Origin: Chryseosolibacter histidinae
GTDB taxonomy: Bacteria; Bacteroidota; Bacteroidia; Cytophagales; Cyclobacteriaceae
Direction: 5' to 3'
DNA length: 64,000 bases
Assembly: GCF_018598225.1 (NCBI RefSeq)
Contig: NZ_JAHESF010000002.1
Coordinates: 372,001 to 436,000 of the forward strand
In this document: piece by piece, positions 16,508 to 24,175 of the stretch
How the letters are laid out: each line of letters opens with the position of its first letter
How positions within the stretch are numbered: position 1 is the first letter of the stretch
Notes under the pieces: generated by a model
The model's database searches: none
What the model was told of the DNA's origin: nothing
Seen by the model: the letters and a program-made list of their open reading frames with translations, nothing else
Program-made: the position numbers and the translations under genes

Positions 16508-18088
16508 ATGCACATCCGTAAATTTCTCATCGTTCTCATCCTTGCAGTGCTGGTCTATTCGGCGAATTTCTGGGGCACCTCCATCTACATTCTCGATGAG
16601 GCCAAGAATGCTTCGTGCGCCATGGAGATGTATCAGCGGGGCGACCTGACCGTTCCCACCTTCAACGGCGAGCTGCGCACAGACAAACCTCCGCTTCACT
16701 ATTATTTTATGATAATGGCCTACCGGGTGCTGGGGATCAATCCGTTCTCGGCAAGGTTGTTTTCCGTGATCGCCGGTGTGCTGACGGTGATCGTTGTGTT
16801 TGCATATACGCGAAAGTTTATCGGTGAGTCTATCGCTTTTTTTTCCGCTCTTGCCATGATCGCCTCCCTTCAGCTGAGCATCCAGTTTCACCTCGCAGTT
16901 CCTGATCCCTACCTGATCCTGCTGATGACGCTGTCGTTCTTCCTGTTCTACGACGGCTTTCAGTTCGGCAACAAAACGGGCATGCTGCTCTTTTATGCTG
17001 TGGTCGGATTGGCATTTTTAACCAAAGGACTGATCGCCATTGTACTGCCAGGACTCGTGATCTTGTTATATCTCCTCTGGCAAAAGGAGCTGCGTTTAAA
17101 AACCTTCCGCCAATTGCGACTGGCTGAAGGCATTGTTCTTTTTGTGTTGATAGCCGTACCGTGGTACGCCGCAGTAGGTATTGCCACGGAAGGCGCCTGG
17201 CTTGAAGGCTTTTTCCTCAAGCACAACGTGAGCCGGTTCACATCCACCATGGAAGGTCACCGCGGCTTCCCCCTGGCCCCGTTTGCCATTGTGATCGGCG
17301 GTTTGCTGCCCTTCTCCGTATTCATCATCCAGTCTGTAGTGTTCGCATGGAAAAAAAGAATGCATCAGCCTTTCCTGCTCTATTGCTTGCTGACAGGTTT
17401 GGTGATCGCGGGCTTTTTTTGTTTTTCACGAACGATCCTGCCCAGCTATCCGGCTCCGGCGCTTCCATTCTTCGCCATCGTGATTGGCTGCTATCTGCAC
17501 AACGTTTTCATAACATCGGGAAATCAGAAACGCGCCATCGTTGCAAGTCTTGCCTTGTACGTGGTTTTGATGCTGATCATTCCCATAGCGGTATACGTGG
17601 CACTTGACCAGGAGGCTGCCATGAGGTCGCTCAAATACCTCAGTGTGGCATTTATCGTACTTCCGGCGGGAGCGCTCGCTGCTTTGTACTTTTACCTCAC
17701 AGCAAAGCAACACCATTCGCTTTACAGCATGGCGGCATCGTGGATGATCACCGGCCTCTTCTTCTTTTACTGGTGTTATCCGCAGGTCGACAAACAAAAC
17801 CCTGTAACCCAAAGCCTGCACCATTTTTCCTCCGGCAATCGCACGATAGCGTATTACGGCGCTTTTAACCCCGCTTATGTTTTTGCTTTCAGAGGGCCCT
17901 TTGAAAAACTGAGCACTGCCGAAAACGTGGCTGACTACTTCCAACGCAACCCTTCAGGTTTGCTGATCACCTATAAGAAATATGTGGAGGAACTACAGCA
18001 AGTGACTCAAATGAGGATAGTGTTCCAGCAAAAAGATCTTTTCGAAAAACAGGAGACTGTCATCCTGTCGGTAATCAGTGATCGGTAA
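16508..18088 (+). CDS. ArnT/PMT-like GT39/GT83 glycosyltransferase
   Basis: 526 residues with about 11-12 membrane helices. The first periplasmic loop has the family's acidic pair (DEAKNASCAMEM) and a DKPPLHYYFM motif, as in ArnT and related enzymes that move a sugar from polyprenyl phosphate to lipid A or another acceptor. The C-terminal 100 residues are soluble. The start is 137 nt from the divergent GT2 gene; TAACTTTG at 16375-16382 is a possible -7 box. The last residues (SVISDR-stop) are encoded by the repeat at 18070. The acceptor is unknown. Confidence 0.85.
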   Translation: MHIRKFLIVLILAVLVYSANFWGTSIYILDEAKNASCAMEMYQRGDLTVPTFNGELRTDKPPLHYYFMIMAYRVLGINPFSARLFSVIAGVLTVIVVFAYTRKFIGESIAFFSALAMIASLQLSIQFHLAVPDPYLILLMTLSFFLFYDGFQFGNKTGMLLFYAVVGLAFLTKGLIAIVLPGLVILLYLLWQKELRLKTFRQLRLAEGIVLFVLIAVPWYAAVGIATEGAWLEGFFLKHNVSRFTSTMEGHRGFPLAPFAIVIGGLLPFSVFIIQSVVFAWKKRMHQPFLLYCLLTGLVIAGFFCFSRTILPSYPAPALPFFAIVIGCYLHNVFITSGNQKRAIVASLALYVVLMLIIPIAVYVALDQEAAMRSLKYLSVAFIVLPAGALAALYFYLTAKQHHSLYSMAASWMITGLFFFYWCYPQVDKQNPVTQSLHHFSSGNRTIAYYGAFNPAYVFAFRGPFEKLSTAENVADYFQRNPSGLLITYKKYVEELQQVTQMRIVFQQKDLFEKQETVILSVISDR

Positions 18089-18180
18089 TCAGTAATCGGT
18101 ATTCGGTAACCGGTTTGAGAGCTGTGCTATGAGTTACTGACTACTAATTACTGATTACTGATTACCGGTTACCAATTACC
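18070..18180. repeat. word-repeat hairpin, GGTAATCAGTAATCGG family
   Basis: The left half (GGTAATCAGTGATCGGTAAT and repeats) pairs with the right half from about 18132 (GTTACTGACTACTAATTACT, GATTACCGGTTACC). It supplies the last codons and stop of the GT39 gene on the plus strand and of the PAP2 gene on the minus strand (VIGNR-stop). It lies between convergent genes. Confidence 0.78.
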
Positions 18181-18851
18181 CGGGTGTTCTGCGGCATCCT
18201 GATCTTCATCTCGAGCCTGGCGTTCATCCAGGCCGGCACGTTCCTGGTAAGGGAGAACAAGTAGAATACAACAACAGCCGAGAAACAGCCAAGCATGGCG
18301 CCGCCGGTAACATCCACCAAAAAATGCTGCAGCAGGTAGATCCGTGAATATCCTACGAGCAGTGCTACTGCCATCAGCGCAAGCGTCAACCTCCTGTTGC
18401 CTGTTGTAAGGGCTAAAAATGTGATCACCGAAAAGATCGTTGCTGTATGGCCCGAGGGATAAGAGTACTTGGAATGAACTTCAACACCGGCAATAAAATG
18501 AAGCAATTCCGGAGCGAGCAGTTTGATGGGTCTTCCGCTCGAGGGAAAGAACGTATGCTTGAACAGGTTGATGATAAGTCCGTTCAAAGTCGCCACAGAT
18601 GTCCACATCATGGCATCGCGAAAGCGCACAAAACATGCGCAAACGATAAAGGGCACGAGGATCACCCCATCGCCCACATAAGTGAACAAACTGAAGAACA
18701 GATCGAGAAAAGGTGTATTGAGGCCGTTGATCAGCAAAACATCTGCACCTTTTTCAATGCTCACTGTCAATATGAGCAGGGTGGCAAAGACAATAAGATA
18801 CAACGTGATGAGGAACTTCCTGAAGCCTGCGTCGATGCGATCGTGTGTCAC
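18162..18851 (-). CDS. PAP2-family membrane phosphatase
   Basis: 229 residues, about six helices. The three phosphatase motifs are visible: a degenerate first motif KHTFFPSSGRP, second SYPSGHTATIF, third GYSRIYLLQHFLVDVTGG with catalytic His. Enzymes of this type remove phosphate from undecaprenyl diphosphate or phosphatidate at the outer face of the inner membrane. Next to a GT2/GT39 pair, recycling of the polyprenyl carrier is a reasonable inference. Its final codons run through the intergenic repeat. Confidence 0.87.
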   Translation of the reverse strand: MTHDRIDAGFRKFLITLYLIVFATLLILTVSIEKGADVLLINGLNTPFLDLFFSLFTYVGDGVILVPFIVCACFVRFRDAMMWTSVATLNGLIINLFKHTFFPSSGRPIKLLAPELLHFIAGVEVHSKYSYPSGHTATIFSVITFLALTTGNRRLTLALMAVALLVGYSRIYLLQHFLVDVTGGAMLGCFSAVVVFYLFSLTRNVPAWMNARLEMKIRMPQNTRVIGNR

Positions 18852-19057
18852 GGGCGTTGTGGTTAACGTCCCTAAAATTAAATCTCACCGATCCGGAGCG
18901 TGGAAAATAAAGTTCAAGCAATTATTAATTAATTCTGGAGAAAATCTGTAAGCATAACCGTGAAGTAAAATGGCTTTAATGCGCCTTTTATAATTCCATA
19001 ATGCCAGGAACCCGCAGCAGGGCCGGCACCCAACAAAAGGATGCCGGCAGGTATGGT

Positions 19058-19126
19058 GATCGGTAATCGGTAATCAGTGACTACAAGCGCTTCAACCGAT
19101 TACCGATTACCGTATACCGATTACTA
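19058..19126. repeat. word-repeat hairpin, GTAATCGG family, third copy
   Basis: CGGTAATCGGTAATCAGTGA and the reverse complement half ACCGATTACCGATTACCG fold back with a short loop. It lies immediately after the stop of the phosphoesterase gene. A further small stem, GCCGGCA/TGCCGGC, is at 19022-19048. Confidence 0.75.
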
Positions 19127-21535
19127 TTAATCGTCGTCGTCTGTGTCAGCGATGGGCACGATGAAGGCGGCGCGTGTGGGGCCGGGAAATGGTTGATCAC
19201 CTTTCAGGCCATGCCAGAGCACACGGTTGAACTCAACATCGTTGTTACTGTCTTCTTTCTCGAATGTAAACGCCTCCGATTTTTTCTGCCAGATGTTGAC
19301 AGCCACATTCTTTTCATTCAGGTCAACGGCGGGTACGATCGCTTTGAACGGGAATGACTGAGGCTGATTGTTAAAACAGTTCCACATCGGTGTGGCAGCA
19401 GCATCATATTGGGTCATGGGTTCCATGCCCAGGAGCAGCTCCAGCGTGCGCAATATCGATGCGGTAGTATAGAGCGTATGATCTACAAAGTTTCTTTTGA
19501 TATACCCGCCGGCGATATAAGCGGTGCTTCTGTGGGCGTCGACATGATCGGCTCCGTTCTGCGCGTCATCCTCTACTATGAACACCACCGTCTGATCCCA
19601 GATGGGGCTTTCGGCCAGGGTCTGGATAAAAAGACCTACAGCCAGGTCATTGTCAGCCACGTGTGCGTAAGGCGACGGCCTTCCCAGTCGCATACCTTCT
19701 GTGTGGTTGTTGCCAAACCTGACGGTATTGAACTGAGGCACTTTATTCTCTTTCAGCAGGGCCAGAAAGTCTTTTTTCCAGACGTTGAAACGTGCCGTGT
19801 CACGCACTTTCAGATCGTAGCTCGCAAACGTCGGGCAGTTGTGTCCTTCCAGGATGGGGATGGTAGGTTTCGGGCCATGCATAAATTCGCCATAGGTACG
19901 AAATGAAATTCCGTAACGATGGCAGTTATCCCAGATGAATCCGTCTTTGTTGTTGGCGATCTCACGTTCCCCTTCACCTCCATAAGTGCCACCACGTCCG
20001 CCATAACTTGTCGGCCAGGTTTTTTCGAGGTAGTCGTTCGCATAGGCCCCTACCGTCCAGTTGTGGCCGTCAGCGCTCACCTCGGCATTTACGTAGAAGT
20101 TATCGAGCAGCACAAATGATTCCGCCAGCGCATGCTGATTGGGGGTGTACTTCCTGCCAAACAGAAGCAGCGTAGTGTCTCCGTTGCCCTGCTTCAGGTC
20201 AGACAATACCTGGTCATAAGTACGGTTCTCTTTGATCACATAAAATACATACTTCACCGGAGACTGTTTGCCCAGGGGAATCGGCGCGGCCACCGGTTGT
20301 TGCTGCACATAGTTGGTGTAAGGAGAATTGCCATACACCATCTTCGAATACTCGGCAAGTTTCTTTTTGTTGGGGATCTCGATAAAGCTCATCGTTCCTT
20401 TCATCAGCGACCCGATGTACTGAACCTCACTTCCCTTGCGGGTGATACCGCCGTGGTGGATCACCTCTTCCTTTTTGCGAAGCGGTGAAGGACCAAACGG
20501 ATTTGCTTTTGACTCGAACCCTTTTCCATTCGAAACCCAAAGAGCATTGTTCACGATCCTAACACAGGTAGGATACCACCCTGTGGGAATGAAGCCGAGA
20601 GGAATGCTTTGCCCTGGTTTCGAAAAATCGAACACCGCCAGACAGTTGTTGTCAGCATTGGCAACAAAAAGCATTTTGGTCTTTTCATGATAGGCCAGGC
20701 TGTTGGACGTTGACCCGCTGGGCGAGTTGGGAAACAACGCCGCATCGAGTGTCTCAATCACCCTTTTTTGCTTCACATCGATCACGGAAACAGTATTGTC
20801 ATTGGCGTTGCATACCAGCAGCAACTTGCCGTCGGGCAGCAGCATCAATTCATTGGGATTATCGCCTACATTGACCGAAGCTTTCCAGGCATTGCGCTCG
20901 AGATCGAACACCAGCACTTTATCACTTCCCCAGCAGGAAACGAATAATTCACGCCTGTCTTTGCTCAGCTTGCAGGTATAACCTTCGGCCTCCATACCAA
21001 ATGTGCCCAGGATCTTTTTGGTCCGGAGATCGACCACATACAAACTTTTGTTCTCGCGGGTCACAACGTAAAGCCTGTTGCGTTTTTCATCGATGGCGAT
21101 CCCGGCGGGCCCTATCCGCTCCGGCCACGGATTGCCAAGCTGAATGCTGTCCGAAAGACTGAGCTTCTTATTGGCGATCGTATAAATAAGGATGTTATTA
21201 TTGTGACCGCCCGACACATATAATTGCCGCTCATCTGCCGAGAAGGCAAGGCCATACCACGATCGTTTGATCTCAACGGAGTCAGTCTTTACCCGGTTCA
21301 CCACGTCGATCAATTCGATGGTCTGTGTTCCCTGCCCGTTGTTGGTCACCGCCATTAACTTTTTCGAGGCACTGAGCTCAAGGTTCAGGGGCAGATCACC
21401 CAGCGGCATACTTTCACCCGCCGGTGTGAGCCTCCAGCCATTCGGCAAAGTAACAGGTGACGTTTGACCGTAAACCGTGCATGTTGCCATGAGGTAAAAA
21501 AGAACAAGTAAGTGGTGCCGCATGATCTTTCGCAT
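19127..21535 (-). CDS. secreted beta-propeller plus phosphoesterase-domain protein
   Basis: About 802 residues from the Met at 21535, chosen because it opens a good signal peptide (MRKIMRHHLLVLFYLMATC...VYGQ); an upstream Met would add 13 residues. Residues about 40-360 are YVTN/lactonase-type propeller repeats (LYVSGGHNNNILIYTIANKK, LLVCNANDNTVSVIDVKQKR). Residues about 420-760 carry an alkaline-phosphatase-superfamily domain (KYVFYVIKENRTYDQVLSDL, YANDYLEKTWPTSYGGRGG, VVFIVEDDAQNGADHVDAHR), as in acid phosphatase/phospholipase C-like proteins. The tail is Asp-rich (DTDDDD). It is probably periplasmic or surface; substrate unknown. Confidence 0.85.
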   Translation of the reverse strand: MRKIMRHHLLVLFYLMATCTVYGQTSPVTLPNGWRLTPAGESMPLGDLPLNLELSASKKLMAVTNNGQGTQTIELIDVVNRVKTDSVEIKRSWYGLAFSADERQLYVSGGHNNNILIYTIANKKLSLSDSIQLGNPWPERIGPAGIAIDEKRNRLYVVTRENKSLYVVDLRTKKILGTFGMEAEGYTCKLSKDRRELFVSCWGSDKVLVFDLERNAWKASVNVGDNPNELMLLPDGKLLLVCNANDNTVSVIDVKQKRVIETLDAALFPNSPSGSTSNSLAYHEKTKMLFVANADNNCLAVFDFSKPGQSIPLGFIPTGWYPTCVRIVNNALWVSNGKGFESKANPFGPSPLRKKEEVIHHGGITRKGSEVQYIGSLMKGTMSFIEIPNKKKLAEYSKMVYGNSPYTNYVQQQPVAAPIPLGKQSPVKYVFYVIKENRTYDQVLSDLKQGNGDTTLLLFGRKYTPNQHALAESFVLLDNFYVNAEVSADGHNWTVGAYANDYLEKTWPTSYGGRGGTYGGEGEREIANNKDGFIWDNCHRYGISFRTYGEFMHGPKPTIPILEGHNCPTFASYDLKVRDTARFNVWKKDFLALLKENKVPQFNTVRFGNNHTEGMRLGRPSPYAHVADNDLAVGLFIQTLAESPIWDQTVVFIVEDDAQNGADHVDAHRSTAYIAGGYIKRNFVDHTLYTTASILRTLELLLGMEPMTQYDAAATPMWNCFNNQPQSFPFKAIVPAVDLNEKNVAVNIWQKKSEAFTFEKEDSNNDVEFNRVLWHGLKGDQPFPGPTRAAFIVPIADTDDDD

Positions 21536-21659
21536 AAGATTGGTGCTTGTATGAAAGTTAGGTGCCTTGAGCATTGTATAATCTATTGATGAGTATTTTG
21601 CCTCCTCCGTAGAGAAGCCAGCTGTAACCCAAACATCGTAAAAAAAAGTATGACGGCCA

Positions 21660-21755
21660 TAGGGAGGTACGAAGTACGATTTACGAGGTACGATTGGTGC
21701 ACGCTCACAATGAACGGCTGAGGTATGAGATTTGAGATGTGAGATAATACAGGGA
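21660..21755. repeat. word repeats GTACGATTTACGAG and GAGATTTGAGATGTGAG
   Basis: Two short word clusters follow each other: TACGAAGTACGATTTACGAG with GTACGATTGG (about 21666-21693), and TGAGATTTGAGATGTGAGAT (about 21725-21745). The second word recurs at 35013-35137 and 43928-43961. They lie in the leader or 3' flank between two minus-strand genes. Confidence 0.55.
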
Positions 21756-21784
21756 CGATCACTAAATAAGAAAGTTCTACAGAG

Positions 21785-22135
21785 CTAATATTTCTTCCAG
21801 GCTTTCAGGTAGGCCGAAATGTCTTTCAGATCACCTTTGGAAATTTCTTCCTTTGTAAATGAGGGCATTACACCCAGGCCGTGCCGCATTTGAAATCGCT
21901 TCACGAATTGTGGTGCCGGATTTGAGTTCAATGCGGGACCGAGACCGGCTTCGCCTCCGGGATGACATTTCTGGCAGTGAGTCATGAACGCTTTCTCGCC
22001 ATTTTTTACATGGGCATCGACAGCCGAAAACTCTTTTTGCTTCACTGGTTCCGATTTACGCGATGCACACGCATTCCAAAATATTTGCGCCGTGATAAGG
22101 CCTGCCATAAGAACGATGCCGAGGTGGTTTCTCAT
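21785..22135 (-). CDS. mono-haem cytochrome c, probable lipoprotein
   Basis: 116 residues. The N-terminus MRNHLGIVLMAGLITAQIFWNAC is hydrophobic and ends at a Cys that could be lipidated. One haem motif CQKCH lies near residue 54-58 and a distal Met in GLGVMPSFTKEE near 90. The protein ends with the usual C-terminal helix DISAYLKAWKKY. The gene lies 4 nt downstream of the sugar dehydrogenase gene, so this cytochrome is the likely electron acceptor of that enzyme. Confidence 0.87.
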   Translation of the reverse strand: MRNHLGIVLMAGLITAQIFWNACASRKSEPVKQKEFSAVDAHVKNGEKAFMTHCQKCHPGGEAGLGPALNSNPAPQFVKRFQMRHGLGVMPSFTKEEISKGDLKDISAYLKAWKKY

Positions 22136-22139
22136 ACGG

Positions 22140-23591
22140 TTACATTTTTGAGATCTTCCAGATCACACCGGTATTCTGCTGAGGCACGGGACCCTGCCTG
22201 GTCATCTTTAAGATGCCGAAGTCAACCACATAAAGCGCCTGTCCTTGCGGATCGAATTTCACAGAGACAGGTCTTTCCAGGCCACCGGACCTGAGCCACG
22301 AAGCGGGTCCGTTCCGTTTACCTTTGTTCACGGCAAAGTCCCTGATCACACCTGTTTCAGTATCGACGCGCACCACCTTGAAACCAACAGGACTCAACAC
22401 TTTTCCCACACCTGGTGCCATGTCGCCAAATTGTGCGATGAACGCCTCGCCTTTATAACCGAACTGAGCATTGGTTGAGAAATCAAACCCGTTTGAGGAT
22501 GAGTGCACGCCCAATACGGCTACCGGCTTGGGTGGTTCGTTTGGCAGCTTCTGGATCAGCGGCGCTACTTCGTGATGCGCCGGTGCTTTGAATTCTTCAT
22601 CGTTCCTGACGGGCCTGCCTTCTGAAAAATCAGGCCACCCATACCATACACCCTGCTTCACTTCCCACAGCACATCACCTGCTCCCCACACAGGCCTGCT
22701 TCCCCTGTCGTCGTAGGCGTTTTCAGTAGTGTATATTTTGCCGTCGGGCGCAATGGCGAGGCCAAAAGGGTTTCTAAGTCCCCACGAGACCATCTCCATC
22801 TTGCCGCCATCAAGGGGCACTCTGAGAATGGCTCCGGTGCAGGGCACACGGCCGGTGATGACCTGACCGGGAACTGTCTGCGTGCCGAAAGATGAGAAAG
22901 CGCCGGTGAGCACTTTGTCGTTGGGATCTTCTGTTAACACATTGGGTGATTCGTAATTCTGCCCTGTCAGCACCAGGTCGCCGCAAGGTATGTCGTGAAA
23001 ATCTTTTCGTCTCTCCAACCACCCGAACGAAGCATTGTCAGGACCAACAACGCCTGAATTGGTGGCGGTGCCCTGTCCGAAGTAGATGTAGCCATCTTTC
23101 ACTACCAGGTTGTTGGTGTGATGGTCGCCGATGCTGGGCAGGTTCTCCGCCAGTGTGCTTATTTCGCCAGCAGGAGAAATTTTAAGGATCTTGCCTCCTT
23201 CCAAGGCACCACCTTCGGATACATAAAAATTGTTGTTATGAAAAACCACTCCATTCCAGGGGCCGTTCTTTGCTCCTTTGGCGATCACACTTTTGTTTCC
23301 TGCGGCATCGATCTTCATCAGCTTTGGCTCCGTCCAGACCTCCCCGTAGCAATAGCCGGTCTCGATCACATACAGATTACCGGATGCGTCAAATGTTACC
23401 TCGCTTGGAAAAGTTAGGTCTTTGGCTACCAGCTCGATCTTATATCCTTGCGGGAGCAGAATGTCAGCAACAGAGATGGATCTTCCGGGGACGGTACCGA
23501 TCTCGCCGCCACCTTTTGAAGTTTTCATGCGATAGCAGCTGCTGAGACTGAGACACAAGCACAAAAGAACAAATCCCCTGAAAGTTGACAT
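22140..23591 (-). CDS. PQQ-type sugar (sorbosone/glucose) dehydrogenase-like lipoprotein
   Basis: 483 residues. A lipoprotein signal (MSTFRGFVLLCLCLSLSSC) precedes a six-bladed propeller: GYKIELVAKDLTFPSEVTFD, WNGVVFHNNNFYVSEGG, GLRNPFGLAIAPDGKIYTTE, RPVSVKFDPQGQALYVVDFG. The GLRNP and VDFG elements are typical of soluble glucose/sorbosone dehydrogenases. It would oxidise a sugar or polyol in the periplasm and pass electrons to the cytochrome c encoded 4 nt downstream. A PQQ or calcium site cannot be proven by eye. A 580-nt region with palindromes separates it from the divergent GH5 gene. Confidence 0.83.
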   Translation of the reverse strand: MSTFRGFVLLCLCLSLSSCYRMKTSKGGGEIGTVPGRSISVADILLPQGYKIELVAKDLTFPSEVTFDASGNLYVIETGYCYGEVWTEPKLMKIDAAGNKSVIAKGAKNGPWNGVVFHNNNFYVSEGGALEGGKILKISPAGEISTLAENLPSIGDHHTNNLVVKDGYIYFGQGTATNSGVVGPDNASFGWLERRKDFHDIPCGDLVLTGQNYESPNVLTEDPNDKVLTGAFSSFGTQTVPGQVITGRVPCTGAILRVPLDGGKMEMVSWGLRNPFGLAIAPDGKIYTTENAYDDRGSRPVWGAGDVLWEVKQGVWYGWPDFSEGRPVRNDEEFKAPAHHEVAPLIQKLPNEPPKPVAVLGVHSSSNGFDFSTNAQFGYKGEAFIAQFGDMAPGVGKVLSPVGFKVVRVDTETGVIRDFAVNKGKRNGPASWLRSGGLERPVSVKFDPQGQALYVVDFGILKMTRQGPVPQQNTGVIWKISKM

Positions 23592-24175
23592 GGCTTAAAA
23601 CAACCATGGTCAAAAAACTTGTGCCAGGGAAGCGGCAACTGATGCAAGTTCGGGCCGCAGCTGGCGCAAGTCTTCAGGCGGCGTGAGGGCATGTGGGAGA
23701 CTTGTGCCCGATACTTGACAAGTCTTCAGACTTGCCGTTAAAATTCCAGGACAAGACCTGATAGTTCGCCACCAGTCTGAAGACTGACATTGTAACAGGC
23801 ACAAGTCTCTCCGGCACACCTGGCCATCGCGGGAAGACTTGCGCCAGTTCAGTTTGATGTAAGGAATTAGCACAACGTGATGGCTGAATGCAGATCATCA
23901 GTGTGTGTGTCATACTGCACACATTCCGTAGGGCGCGTCTTGCACAACGCACATCACACACTACCCCGTGCACTCATCGCTCACAGCATACGTTTATCGT
24001 CGATTTAAAAAAACCACGTAGGGGTTAGTGTACACTTCGTTCGTCATTTTTTCTGAATCCCCGCCGCATTTTTCAGGTAAGAAGAGGTCTCTGTCGACAG
24101 AGGAGAACATTGGCATTGCGCATACTACTTAATAAATACTTTGTACGTGTACTTAACCTAAAAACCTCGATCCAC
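23592..24175. other. 580-nt region between divergent genes with palindrome cluster
   Basis: No coding frame is credible. 23661-23847 holds the nested inverted repeats listed separately. Further on, 23900-23970 has the near-repeats GCACACATTC, GCACAACGCACATCACACA. The last 100 nt before the GH5 ATG are AT-rich (CATACTACTTAATAAATACT) and probably hold its promoter. Confidence 0.5.
23661..23847. repeat. nested inverted repeat with GGCGCAAGTCTTC arms
   Basis: CTGGCGCAAGTCTTC at 23661-23675 is the exact reverse complement of 23833-23847. Inside is a palindrome CAAGTCTTCAGACTTG (about 23719-23734) and a related AGTCTGAAGACT (about 23775). ACTTGTGCC and AAGTCT words are repeated through the element. 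It may be a MITE-like or structured-RNA element. Confidence 0.6.

Noticed and set aside
15789..16649. 286-codon plus-strand frame opposite the GT2 gene
   Set aside because: Antisense to a confident glycosyltransferase; the sequence has no recognisable fold.
24110..24175. Extended N-terminus of the GH5 enzyme from a TTG
   Set aside because: The extension adds 22 residues before a complete signal peptide; the ATG at 24176 is a much better start.
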